Shown here one piece after another: positions 24,733 to 34,448 of a stretch of DNA of 64,000 bases. The notes beneath the pieces were generated by a model. The model worked only from the letters and a program-made list of their open reading frames with translations, searched no databases and had not been told where the DNA came from. How positions within the stretch are numbered: position 1 is the first letter of the stretch; each line of letters starts with the position of its first letter. Location of the stretch: the NCBI RefSeq assembly GCF_030019085.1, contig NZ_JASEFJ010000003.1, positions 1-64,000 of the forward strand. Direction: 5' to 3'. The position numbers were made by a program, and so were the translations under genes. The DNA is from Methanoculleus sp. Its GTDB lineage: Archaea > Halobacteriota > Methanomicrobia > Methanomicrobiales > Methanoculleaceae.

Positions 24733-27700
24733 TGCCGAAGATGCCTCACATTAAAAAAGTCCTACTTATCGGTTCCGGCCCAATCCAGATAGGGCAGGCA
24801 GCCGAGTTTGATTTCTCTGGATCACAGGCCTGCCGTGCCCTCCGGGAAGAGGGGGTCAAGGTTGTCCTGGTCAACTCAAACCCCGCGACGATCCAGACCG
24901 ACCCCGATATGGCGGACACGATCTACATCGAACCCCTGAAGGCCGAGATCATCGCGAAGATCATCGAGAAGGAGAAGCCTGACGGTATTCTGAGCGGCAT
25001 GGGCGGTCAGACCGGGCTCAATATGACGGCGGAACTTGCGGAGATGGGAGCACTCGAGGGCGTTGAGATCCTTGGAACACCGCTTGAGGCGATCTACCGT
25101 GGCGAGGACCGGGAACAGTTTCGCAATCTGATGAACATGATCGGGGAACCCGTCCCCCGGAGCACGATCCTGGAGAACATGAACCAGATCGAGGATGCCA
25201 TACGGGATGTGGGCCTCCCTGCGATCATCAGGCCCGCCTACACCCTTGGCGGATCAGGCGGTGGTGTGGCACACACGCCCGAGGAGATGCGGCGAATCTG
25301 CGAGATCGGTCTTGCCCGTTCCCGGATTCATCAGGTCCTTGTGGAGGAGAGTGTCGCGGGCTGGAAGGAGATCGAGTTTGAGGTTATGCGCGACGCCTCA
25401 GATACGTGTATCATCATCTGTGGCATGGAGAACGTCGACCCGATGGGCATACATACCGGTGAGAGCGTCGTCGTTGCGCCAATCCTCACCCTCCGGGATG
25501 ACGAGTTCCAGACACTCCGGACTGCCGCGATAAAGATCATCCGGGCGCTCGGCATCCAGGGCGGATGCAACATCCAGTTTGCCTACCGAGATGGCGATTA
25601 TCGGATCATCGAGGTGAACCCGCGGGTCTCGCGCTCATCCGCGCTTGCCTCCAAGGCGACCGGTTACCCGATCGCCCGTGTTGCGGCAAAGATCGCGATA
25701 GGGCTGCGACTGGATGAGATCATGAACACAGTGACCGGTGTCACGCCGGCGTCATTTGAACCGGCAATAGACTACGTCGTGGTGAAGGTGCCCCGGTGGC
25801 CGTTTGATAAGTTCCGGTCAGCAGACAGAACGCTCACCACCGCGATGAAGAGCACCGGGGAGGTGATGGCGATCGGGCGAACGGTAGAGGAGGCATTCAA
25901 GAAGGCGCTCCGGTCGCTCGATAATGATATGCAGCGGCACACAAACCCAAACGAGATCCGGATGATCCTTACATCTCCTACGGACGAGCGTTTCGGGTGT
26001 CTCTTCGATGCCTTCCGCGAGGGATTTGCCGTTGAGGAGGTCGCAAAACTCACCTCCATAACACCGTTCTTCCTGGAGAAGGTCAGGAACATTGTAGACC
26101 TCGAACGGAAGTTAAAGACTAACTTTGCACCGGAAGACGTCAGGGTCGCCAGGCGTTATGGTTTCATAGTCGAGGAGATCCAGGAACTGACCGGGTTGAC
26201 CGCCGCTGAGGTTGAGAGACTCTCTGGAATGCTGACCTACAAGATGGTCGATACCTGTGCCGCCGAGTTCCCGGCGACCACGCCATACTTCTACTCCACC
26301 CGGGAGGACGGGTGCGAACTGACCCGGAACGACACAAAGAAGGTGCTGATCCTCGGTTCGGGGCCGATCAGGATCGGACAGGGGATCGAGTTTGACTACT
26401 GTACCGTCCACGCGGTGATGGCACTGCGTGAGGAAGAGGGAATCGAGGTTCATATCATCAACAACAACCCCGAGACGGTCTCAACCGATGCTGACACCTC
26501 TGACAGGCTCTTCTTCGAGCCGATGCACCTTGAGGACGTCATGAACATTCTCAAGAAAGATGACTATTACGGTGTCATGGTCCAGTTTGGCGGCCAGAAC
26601 TCTGTGAACCTGGCAGTGCCGCTTGAGGCGGAGATCAAACGCCTTGGTCTTGGAACAGAGATCCTGGGGACATCACCCGACGCCATGGACGTGGCAGAGG
26701 ATCGTGACCGGTTCAGCCATCTCCTGAAGCGGCTCGGGATCCCCAGCCCCGCGAACAGTTCCGCCTACTCTGAGGAGGAGGCGCTTGAGATTGCCCGGAG
26801 GATCGGCTACCCGGTGCTGGTCAGACCGTCCTACGTCCTTGGGGGGCGGGCGATGGAGCTCGTCCACGACGATGCTGAACTCGCGAGTTATATCAAAGAG
26901 GCTGTGCGGGTGAGTCGTAAACACCCCGTGCTGATCGACTCGTTCCTCCAGGGCGCTGTCGAGATCGACGTGGATGCTGTCTGTGACGGGACGGATGTTC
27001 TGATCGGCGGTATAATGGAGCATATCGAGTGGGCCGGTGTCCATTCTGGTGATTCGGCCTGTGTCATTCCGCCGCAGTCGCTCTCAGCCTCGGTGATCGC
27101 ACGGGTGCGTGAATACACAAGAGAGATCGCCCTGGGTCTCGGGGTTGTGGGACTGATAAACATCCAGTATGCCGTCCAGAACGATGTGGTCTACGTCCTG
27201 GAGGCAAACCCCCGGGCAAGCCGGACGGTGCCGTTCGTTGCAAAGGCAACAGGGATCCCCCTTGCAAAGATCGCGGCGAAGGTGATGGTCGGGAGGAAAC
27301 TTGCCGATATGGGTGTTGCTGAACGCGAGATCCGGCATGTTGCGGTGAAGGAGGTGCTCCTCCCATTCAACAAGCTTCCCGGCGTCGATACCGTGCTCGG
27401 CCCGGAGATGAAGAGTACAGGTGAGGTGATGGGAATCGATTATGATTTCGGCCGCGCCTACTACAAGGCATCTACCGCCGCGGATAACACCCTGCCGACG
27501 GAGGGGAACGTCTTCATATCGGTGACCGACGAGCAGAAGGAGGAACTCCTCCCGATCGCACGAAAACTCAGGGACCTCGGCCTCACCCTTTACGGGACGA
27601 GCGGGACGGTTGAATTCCTGGCCCAGAACGGCATCGAGGCAAACCTTGTGCGGAAAGTCCAGGAGGGGTCGCCAAACGTCATTGACGCGATGCGCTCAGG

Positions 27701-27902
27701 GAGCATCCGGCTGATCATCAACACCCCTGCAGACAAGGCCTCCCGCCAGGACCACATACAGATCATGAGGGCTGCTGTGGATTACGGTATCCCCTACATC
27801 ACGACGCTCCAGGCGGCCAGGGCGGCCGCGATGGCGATCGAGGTCATCAAGCACGAGGAGATCACTCTCGAGCCGCTGGCGCACTATCATGGAGAGGTAT
27901 AA
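24732..27902 (+). CDS. carB: carbamoyl-phosphate synthase large subunit
   Basis: The 1056-residue subunit makes carbamoyl phosphate from bicarbonate, ammonia and two ATP. Two homologous ATP-grasp halves are seen, beginning at KVLLIGSGPIQIGQAAEFDFSG near residue 9 and KVLILGSGPIRIGQGIEFDYC near 537. RPAYTLGGSGGG and RPSYVLGGRAMELV are the two ATP-binding loops, and LEANPRASRTVPF marks the second active site. The final ~130 residues are the regulatory MGS domain (LTLYGTSGTVEFL). Intact and of normal length. It is followed by 387 bases without a gene. Confidence 0.97.
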   Translation: MPKMPHIKKVLLIGSGPIQIGQAAEFDFSGSQACRALREEGVKVVLVNSNPATIQTDPDMADTIYIEPLKAEIIAKIIEKEKPDGILSGMGGQTGLNMTAELAEMGALEGVEILGTPLEAIYRGEDREQFRNLMNMIGEPVPRSTILENMNQIEDAIRDVGLPAIIRPAYTLGGSGGGVAHTPEEMRRICEIGLARSRIHQVLVEESVAGWKEIEFEVMRDASDTCIIICGMENVDPMGIHTGESVVVAPILTLRDDEFQTLRTAAIKIIRALGIQGGCNIQFAYRDGDYRIIEVNPRVSRSSALASKATGYPIARVAAKIAIGLRLDEIMNTVTGVTPASFEPAIDYVVVKVPRWPFDKFRSADRTLTTAMKSTGEVMAIGRTVEEAFKKALRSLDNDMQRHTNPNEIRMILTSPTDERFGCLFDAFREGFAVEEVAKLTSITPFFLEKVRNIVDLERKLKTNFAPEDVRVARRYGFIVEEIQELTGLTAAEVERLSGMLTYKMVDTCAAEFPATTPYFYSTREDGCELTRNDTKKVLILGSGPIRIGQGIEFDYCTVHAVMALREEEGIEVHIINNNPETVSTDADTSDRLFFEPMHLEDVMNILKKDDYYGVMVQFGGQNSVNLAVPLEAEIKRLGLGTEILGTSPDAMDVAEDRDRFSHLLKRLGIPSPANSSAYSEEEALEIARRIGYPVLVRPSYVLGGRAMELVHDDAELASYIKEAVRVSRKHPVLIDSFLQGAVEIDVDAVCDGTDVLIGGIMEHIEWAGVHSGDSACVIPPQSLSASVIARVREYTREIALGLGVVGLINIQYAVQNDVVYVLEANPRASRTVPFVAKATGIPLAKIAAKVMVGRKLADMGVAEREIRHVAVKEVLLPFNKLPGVDTVLGPEMKSTGEVMGIDYDFGRAYYKASTAADNTLPTEGNVFISVTDEQKEELLPIARKLRDLGLTLYGTSGTVEFLAQNGIEANLVRKVQEGSPNVIDAMRSGSIRLIINTPADKASRQDHIQIMRAAVDYGIPYITTLQAARAAAMAIEVIKHEEITLEPLAHYHGEV

Positions 27903-28289
27903 CCGGGAAGGCTCAAACATCTTTTAGGATGGGTTTTGCTCGGAGTTATGGGGCATCTCAACCAGTGATTGGATCTCCATAACCCGGCGCTGCATGGTAT
28001 TTACATGTGAACTTTATCTTGCAGCGTGAAGAGGGTGTGGAACTGGATGACCCTCGCCGGTAGGTCTGGTTTAACCCATTCCAGGATCCCCCCTCCTTCG
28101 GGGATTCACCGGCCACAGGGTATCTTCGCGATCCAGGTTGAAGAGATGGGTTGCCGGATCGAAAATGTTATAATTTTGAGTGCTAAATATGGTGGCAGCC
28201 ATATTGATAGCTAACAGACTTGATAGCTAACAGACGCCGTTGAGAGAGGGGATTGGTGCTGGCAGTGTAGTGTAGTTCCGTGAGGTTTA
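27903..28289. other. intergenic region with a tandem 16-base repeat
   Basis: No gene is supported here. It contains a perfect tandem pair of 16 bases near its end and otherwise nothing I recognise. Confidence 0.6.
28204..28235 (+). repeat. perfect tandem direct repeat, 2 x 16 bases
   Basis: TTGATAGCTAACAGAC occurs twice in immediate succession (28204-28219 and 28220-28235), about 55 bases before the start of the broken kinase gene. It may be a slippage duplication or a double binding site. Confidence 0.8.
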
Positions 28290-30041
28290 ATGCCAGAAAT
28301 TCTTGCAGTACTCTCTCTGGCGCTGGTCGCCTTTTGTGTGCTCTCAGGTTTTATTACCTATGGCCTTGGCATTTACATCTTCTCGCAGAACCCATCCTCG
28401 ACCGTTAACCGCCTCTTCCTTGCGGCAGCGCTTCTTGCGACCTGCTGGGGTGCTGGAGAGTTTCTTATCTGGAATTCGACCGACTATGAGGGTTTTTTGT
28501 TCTGGCTGAGGGCCAGTTAGTTCTGGAGCGTTTTTCTCGCGGTCGCGGTCCATTTTGTTCTTGCCCTCACCGAACAGCCCGCCGTCCGGGAGAAGCGGTA
28601 CGGCACAATCCTTGTTGGACTCTACCTGCCCGCAGTTATTATCGCGCTGATCGGCTTTACCACAGACCTGATCTATCAGGTCTCGTTTCAGCCAGGAACG
28701 GGATACATATACCAACCAAACCTCACAACCCCGGTCTACCTGGTCGTGATAACCTATGCTACTCTGGCGATGCTCTGGGCGTTATACGCCGGTTTCTCGT
28801 CCTGGCGTCGGGCACGCCGGGAAAGAGAGAGACGCCAGAACCTGCTGATCTTTGCTGGTATAATGGCCATCGTCGGTTTTAATGGTCTCTCCGGGGTGGC
28901 TCTTCCGTTTATCGGGATCCATACCGTCAATCTTGTTTTTATCGGGATTTTCATATTTTCCGCTCTCATTACATACGCCATCCAGAGATACGAGTTGTTT
29001 ACCCTGACCCCAGAGGCAGCGGTCATGGACATCATCAGTACAATGCCTGATGGACTGATCCTGACTGATATGGACGGCACAATCTCTCTCGAAAATGCAT
29101 CGGCTGCGGAGATTCTGGGTGTCTCCAAAATAGACCTCCATGGCCAACCGTTCCGGAAGTTTATCCCGGGAAACGCATACTCCTCGATCATGGCCGCTGC
29201 CGAAAAAGGGAGGTTCTCGGATCTTGAGGTGGTGCCGGAGAACAGGAATGGCAGGATCGCCAGTATCAATGGCGTGATTGTCAGAGGCCCGGAAATGAAA
29301 CCCGCAGGGTTCGTCCTGATACTGCGTGACGTAACCGATCGGAAAGCGGCCGAGACGGCACTTCAGTTGAGCAAGCAAAAGTTATCCCTTCTTGCCGGGG
29401 TGACCACCCACGACATTGCCAACGCGGTCACTGCTCTTTCTTGGTACCTGGACCTGCTCCAGGAAGAGTACAGAGATCGTGAGAGTCCTGAAGTTCTCGA
29501 GCGCTCGATCGAGACCGTGGGGACGATAAAACAGCATCTTCAATTCTTCCGTGAATACAGGATGATCGGCACATATGGGGCTGCCTGGCAGTCTATCGGG
29601 CCAATGAACACACAGATCGCCGGCGAGATCCAGCATCCGGGGGTTGAGATAGGCAACCTGGTTGCACCGGTGGAGATTTACGCGGATAAGCTTTTGCCAA
29701 AAGTCATCTACAACCTCCTCGATAACGCAATCCGTCACGGCGGAAAGGTTAGCCGGATTCAGATAACCACCTCCGAACTGGACAACGTGAATCTTCTTCT
29801 GGTCTTTGAGGATGATGGTGTCGGGGTCAGGGACGAGGAGAAGGCGAAGATCTTCGAGTATGGATACGGCAAGAACAGCGGTTTCGGGCTGGCTTTTGTG
29901 CGGGACGTCCTCGCGGTGACGGATATTGGGATCTGCGAAACCGGGGTTGCGGGCATGGGGGCACGGTTTGAGATTCTTATCCCCCCGCAGGCCTGGAGAT
30001 GGATCGAGGGCAAAAACCCGGTTCAGACTATTCCGAACTGA
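28290..30041 (+). pseudogene. membrane histidine kinase interrupted by an in-frame TAG
   Basis: Read in one frame, this is a complete sensor kinase. It has an N-terminal 7TM-type membrane region (about residues 1-235), a PAS domain (SAAEILGVSKIDLHG near 270), and an HK domain with VTTHDIANAVTALSWYLDLL, DNAIRHGG, and EDDGVGVRDEEKAKIFEYG then GFGLAFVRDVL. The frame is interrupted by a single amber codon at 28518-28520, between WLRAS and FWSVFLAVAVHF in a membrane helix; both flanks continue without a shift. Downstream translation could only restart at a later ATG such as 28746, giving a kinase without most of its sensor. A TAG ends another gene here, so reassignment is unlikely; a nonsense mutation or sequencing error is the simplest reading. 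Confidence 0.85.
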
Positions 30042-30615
30042 TAACGATAAGCGAGCGTGAACCACCGTCAGAGTTAAGATATTGGATGACAAAAACCCGG
30101 ACAGCGTTACAGCCCTGCGCTGCGCTCCCGAAAACAGGTGAGCAGGGTAGGCGGAGGGTTGCTCTGCATCCAGGGGAGAGGGTGTCTGTGTGACATGATG
30201 ATACAGGGGCAGGGGGTGTTCCGCCTCTCCCCAAGAGAGCGATTTTCCATGGGTACCGTTTCCGGGAGGGTATGTCCAGCGTTACGGTGAGACTCTCCCC
30301 TTGCAAGGCCATCCGGGTCTATCGCCACAAACTGCCCGCCCCCTTCGTAGGGGGCGGCAGGAGGCGCGGAACGCGCCGGGAGGTGGGGGTGACCATTACA
30401 GATGGCGTTAACCCGAAGATGAAGACTCAGAAGGTGGCTGAATGGTGAGATCTGGAGGAGGCTAAACCAGGTTGCTTGTGTAAGCCTGACCTGCTCTGGC
30501 AGGAGGCCGCGATTGATACGGCATCCCTGAGACACCCCCGACTCCCGGGCATACTTAAACTCGCGACGGGGGTTTTTATCTCCCGATGCTGGAAGGTTTG
30601 TCCGGGCAGGAGGTC
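30042..30615. other. long intergenic region with dispersed repeat copy 3
   Basis: The gap lies between convergent genes. It has no supported gene; the only clear element is the repeat at 30302-30400. Frames here translate to Pro/Arg-rich sequence without the codon pattern of the neighbouring genes. Confidence 0.6.
30302..30400 (+). repeat. dispersed paired-hairpin repeat, copy 3
   Basis: CTATCGCCACAAACTGCCCG leads into a hairpin (CGCCCCC-TTCGTA-GGGGGCG) and then a second one (GGCGCG-GAA-CGCGCC), ending in GAGGTGGGGGTGACCATTAC. Order and spacing match copy 1 at 6153, while stem and loop bases differ in ways that keep the pairing. Confidence 0.65.
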
Positions 30616-31365
30616 TCAGTCCTCCTTTTGGAGGATGAAGAACTCATACCCGTATTCGCCAGCGTGCTCCCGAAAGATCGCAATCTCACGGAGGGCAAAC
30701 TCAATCTGTGCCATCGCCCCGGGATTGCCGGCGACCTCTGGCCGCAGGTCGTCTATACGCCTGAGGACGTGGGCATAGTAGCCGTCCCACCAGGCAGAAT
30801 CCGGGAGAGGGAAGTTTGCAACGACCCGGTATCCAGTATCTTCTGCGATCGCAGAGTTCTTCGTGACCGGTCCTATCGCCGGATAGCACTCGTTCCAGAA
30901 CGACAAAGCCTCCGGTGATGGGTTTTCGGTGAACCAGACAGATTCGGTGAGGCAGAGGTATCCTCCCTGGCGTAAAAGCCTCCTCCAGGAGTTCAGCCCC
31001 TCCTCAAACCCAATGACGAAGATCGAGCCTTCCGCCCAGAGGACGTCAAACGTTCTGTCAGGAAACGGAAGGTCATTCATCGAGGCCTGGACGGTGTTGA
31101 TTCGATCATCCACGCCGGCAGATCTTGCCTCGTGGATGAACTGGGCGAGGTAAGGTTGATGAATGTCGACGGCCGTGATACGACAACCAGGACAGACCCG
31201 GGCCACCTCGATCGTCTGCATCCCGGCACCGCAGCCGATATCCAGGATCTCGGGTCTGGCGGGTAAGTCTGAGAGGAATGAGAAGGCTTTCCTGGTGCAC
31301 TTGTTGCTACCCGGCCCCTGCCGTGGCAGACCCTCGTGCATCGTAAAGACGAAAGGAATTTCCAC
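30616..31365 (-). CDS. class I SAM-dependent methyltransferase
   Basis: The 249-residue protein has a standard SAM-binding core: EILDIGCGAGMQTIEVARV near residue 39, ITAVDIHQPYL near 63, a DLPFPDRTFDVLWAEGSIF motif near 98-116, and YLCLTESVWF later. The substrate is not evident; the family includes small-molecule and quinone-like methyltransferases. A second ATG at residue 9 (31341) is also possible. It is divergent from the M24 peptidase gene with about 110 bases between starts. Confidence 0.85.
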   Translation of the reverse strand: MEIPFVFTMHEGLPRQGPGSNKCTRKAFSFLSDLPARPEILDIGCGAGMQTIEVARVCPGCRITAVDIHQPYLAQFIHEARSAGVDDRINTVQASMNDLPFPDRTFDVLWAEGSIFVIGFEEGLNSWRRLLRQGGYLCLTESVWFTENPSPEALSFWNECYPAIGPVTKNSAIAEDTGYRVVANFPLPDSAWWDGYYAHVLRRIDDLRPEVAGNPGAMAQIEFALREIAIFREHAGEYGYEFFILQKED

Positions 31366-31477
31366 GCGAGCAATCTGTCGTTCAAAGCGATAAAACCACT
31401 GCTGCAGCTAGAACCACTTCCGGGACCCTCATTGTGGACTACATCCCACCAGATCTTAATACCGGCGGCACCAACTT

Positions 31478-32674
31478 ATGAACATGGAGCAAAGGACCCC
31501 TGCCCCGGAACTCCGGGAGAGAATGGGGCGTTTTCGGGACCGTATGGACGCCGATAACCCCTCATGGGAGTTTGCTGCGGTTTTCGGACGGACGAACCAG
31601 TTCTACTTCACCGGAACGATGCAGGACGGGGTTCTCCTGATCCCCCGCCAGGACGAACCGGTGCTCTGGGTACGCAGGAGTCTTGAACGGGCGCTTGATG
31701 AGTCAGAGTTCCCCGAAATCCGGCCGATGAAGAGTTTCCGCGACGCTGCTGCCGGCATGGGCGAGTGTCCGGCGACGGTTTATCTCGATTCTGAGAAGGT
31801 AACCGTCGCACTGCTCGAACGCTTCCGCAAACACTTCCCCTTCAGGGAGGTGCGTTCGCTCGATGCGCAGTCGGCAAACGTCCGGGCGAGGAAGAGCCCT
31901 TACGAGATCGCGATCATGGAGCGGGCGGGAAGGATCCATCGGCACGTGCTCGAGGATTGTGCCCCGGCAATGCTCCAGGAAGGGATGAGCGAGGCTGAAC
32001 TCGGGGGCGAGATCTTTGCTCTCATGGTCAGGGAGGGGCACCACGGCATAACCAGGTTCGGGATGTTCGGGGTGGAGATGGTGCTCGGGCAGATCGGGTT
32101 TGGCGAGAGTTCGCTCTACCCAACTGCGTTCGATGGCCCTGGTGGGTGTCGCGGGGTGGCTCCCGGCGCACCTGTGCTCGGCAGCCATGACCGCAGGCTT
32201 GCACCCGGTGATCTGGTCTTTCTTGACTGTGGTTGCGGCGTGCAGGGCTACCACTCCGACAAGACGATGACTTATATGTTCGGGCATGCGCTTCCGCCGG
32301 AGGCGATGGAAGTGCACTGGCGTTGCGTCGAGATCCAGGACGAGGCGGCGTCGCTGCTCCGGCCGGGTGTAACGCCGGCAGAGGTCTACACGACAATACT
32401 CGACAACCTGGAGCCAGAATTCCTGGAGAACTTTATGGGTTTTGGGGAGCGGCGGGTGCAGTTCCTGGGTCACGGCGTCGGTCTTGAGGTGGACGAGATG
32501 CCGGTGATTTCCAGCGGTTTCGATGAACCGCTGGAAGAGGGCATGGTGATCGCTCTTGAACCCAAGAAAGGGATTGAGGGGGTCGGGATGGTCGGGATCG
32601 AGAACACCTTTGTTGTTACCCGCGGAGGTGGCACGTCCATCACCGGGAGGAACCGCGGTTTGATCCCGGTCTGA
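31478..32674 (+). CDS. M24 family metallopeptidase (Xaa-Pro peptidase-like)
   Basis: The 398-residue protein has a creatinase-like N-terminal domain and a pita-bread catalytic domain. Metal ligands are visible as Asp in VFLDCGCGVQGYHSDKTMTY near residues 248-266, His in FLGHGVGLEVDEMPV near 331, and Glu in EPKKGIEGVGMVGIENTFV near 367-385. Such enzymes remove residues before proline or act on related C-N bonds. A TATA-like CTTAATACC lies about 23 bases before the ATG at 31478, so the mRNA may be leaderless; ATG at 31484 is an alternative start. Confidence 0.9.
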   Translation: MNMEQRTPAPELRERMGRFRDRMDADNPSWEFAAVFGRTNQFYFTGTMQDGVLLIPRQDEPVLWVRRSLERALDESEFPEIRPMKSFRDAAAGMGECPATVYLDSEKVTVALLERFRKHFPFREVRSLDAQSANVRARKSPYEIAIMERAGRIHRHVLEDCAPAMLQEGMSEAELGGEIFALMVREGHHGITRFGMFGVEMVLGQIGFGESSLYPTAFDGPGGCRGVAPGAPVLGSHDRRLAPGDLVFLDCGCGVQGYHSDKTMTYMFGHALPPEAMEVHWRCVEIQDEAASLLRPGVTPAEVYTTILDNLEPEFLENFMGFGERRVQFLGHGVGLEVDEMPVISSGFDEPLEEGMVIALEPKKGIEGVGMVGIENTFVVTRGGGTSITGRNRGLIPV

Positions 32675-32765
32675 AGATACAGAGTGGCAGAATCGATCAC
32701 CATCACATCCCGTTCAGCCATGGCGGATGGTGGCCAGAGGTGATCGGCCTGAAATCCGGTGTGCC

Positions 32766-33089
32766 TCAATCTGGCCCGTAAAGATCTTCTTTCACCCGTT
32801 TCGCGACCGCCTGCTCTCTCTGCTTTAGCAGAGCGATGTCTATCGCTCCCTCCTCACGGTAGGAGGTAAATAGGAGATAGAGGAAATCAACAGTCAGGTG
32901 CATGACCTCCCTCCTGAACCGGACCTCAACGGTTGTATCCCCGGCAAGACCCCTGATGGAGAACCAGTCGGGCTTCTCGAATTTGTAGAACCCCTCACCC
33001 TGATTTGGGAGCGCTTCAACCTCGCCAAAGTGTGCAAGATAGGAGAAGAAACCCTCCGTTAAGGGGGCGCTGAGGAGAAACTCCTTCAT
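32766..33089 (-). CDS. small protein of unknown function
   Basis: The 107-residue protein MKEFLLSAPLTEGFFSYL contains a mixed alpha-beta region and a likely buried helix MHLTVDFLYLLFTSYREEG, ending in a charged helix KQREQAVAKRVKEDLYG. I do not recognise a family. I chose the ATG at 33089; a longer frame to 33320 is unsupported because it runs antiparallel through the aminotransferase remnant in another frame. The gene begins 22 bases after the end of the broken aminotransferase gene and was probably in its operon, so its expression may now depend on a decayed upstream gene. Confidence 0.6.
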   Translation of the reverse strand: MKEFLLSAPLTEGFFSYLAHFGEVEALPNQGEGFYKFEKPDWFSIRGLAGDTTVEVRFRREVMHLTVDFLYLLFTSYREEGAIDIALLKQREQAVAKRVKEDLYGPD

Positions 33090-33111
33090 GAGCGAGCCGT
33101 CGGCACAGGAT

Positions 33112-34279
33112 TTATGCCGAACCGAACGAAGAATCCGCATTCTGTGCAATCTCCCTGACCGCCTCTGCGGTGTTCTGGCACTCCTCATCCGTGGTAAACC
33201 AGGAGAGGCTGAGCCTGACTGAACCTGAGCCGCCGTCGATCGCCCGATGAACAAGGGGTGCGCAGTGGAGCCCGGTACGTGCCACGATCCCGTATGCACG
33301 GGCAAGGATGAACCCCACATCGTCGTTATCGAGTCCTCGGATGTTGAACGAGATTATGGGAAGTTCGGGCGAATCGTTGTAGATCTCGATCTCCGGTTCC
33401 TTCTTCAGTTCATGGATAAGATATGCAGTCTCTCGCTCTGCTTTCTCTGCTATGGTCTTCACCCCGACGGAGGCGATGTAGTTTACGCCGGCTGCAAGCC
33501 CCGCAAGCCCGGGGTAGTTGTGTGTACCGGCCTAGAACCGCTCCGGCATCTCGCGGGCTGAAAGAGCGAGAAAGAGGCCGTCCCTGTCCCCCCATAGCGG
33601 ACAGGAGCGATCGAGTCGGGGTCACGCAGGAAAAAACCGCCGCTACCCGCGATCCCGAATAGACCCTTATGCCCGGTGAAGACGAAGGCATCGACCGGCA
33701 GCGCCTTCAGATCAACGGCTACGTGGCCGGCGGTCTGTGCACCATCCACGATAAAATAGACCTCGTGGTCATGCAGGAGTTCCCCGATACGGCTTATATC
33801 CTGCACCGAACCGAGGACGTTGCTACCGTGGGTTGTGACCATGAGCCGCGTATCCGGGGTGATGGTCGCCTCGACCAGATCCGGGTTGACCGATCCGTTC
33901 TCGAAGGGAAGAACCGCCAACCGAATGCGGTGCTGCCGTTCGAGTTCGTGCAGCGGTCGCAGAACGGAGTTGTGGTCGAGTTCGGTTGTAAGGACATGAA
34001 ATCCTGACCCCTTTCCGGCGAGAAATCCCAGGATGAGGATATTCAGGGAGTCTGTTGCGTTCATGGTAAAGACCACATGCTCCGGCGGCTCTGCAGCCAG
34101 GAGAGTCGAGACTGCCTCGCGTGCCAGTGTGACATAATCTTCGCCCTGGTTCCCCGTGTTCCTCCCTGACCCGAAGACCGGCCGGCAAGGGACTGGCTGA
34201 CGGCCTCGAGCACTCCCTGCGGTTTTGGCCATGTCGTGGCGGCGTTGTTCACGTAGATGATCGGTGGACGTTCAGTCAT
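33112..34279 (-). pseudogene. class V aminotransferase (cysteine desulfurase-like), broken by two frameshifts and an amber codon
   Basis: Pieces in different frames rebuild one protein. MTERPPIIYVNNAATTWPKPQGVLEAVSQSL begins at 34279 [it is a standard start for the family]. RPVFGSGRNTGNQGEDYV continues in another frame after a shift near 34190. The main block holds the PLP lysine in FVFTGHKGLFGIAGSGG. A second shift near 33559 moves the frame again at EMPERF, and there a TAG (minus strand, 33532-33534) stands where GAG would give EMPERFEAGTHNYPGLAGL. The C-terminal block (ARTGLHCAPLVHRAIDGG) then runs to 33112. Three independent lesions argue for a true pseudogene, not one sequencing slip. 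Confidence 0.85.
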
Positions 34280-34448
34280 GCAACTCGTTTTTCAGCGGTT
34301 CTGTCGGCCACGACCAAAAAGAGATCGCTTCGGGCACCTGCAGCGGCAATCCGGTCGATTGGGGAATACGTGCAACCCCCAGAACAACCAATTCTCAAAA
34401 CCGCAGGAGGGGAGGGGTGACGGCCGGAACGTTTCCCGATCACCTGAT

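Noticed and set aside
28204-28235. Start of a CRISPR array
   Set aside because: Only two units, no spacer between them, and no cas genes in the window.
28518-28520. Amber codon as pyrrolysine
   Set aside because: TAG ends the carbonic anhydrase gene in this window, no pyl gene is seen, and pyrrolysine is known mainly in methylamine methyltransferases, not in sensor kinases.
30107-30535. 142-codon minus-strand frame across repeat copy 3
   Set aside because: It translates the dispersed hairpin repeat; Pro/Arg-rich composition and no start signal.
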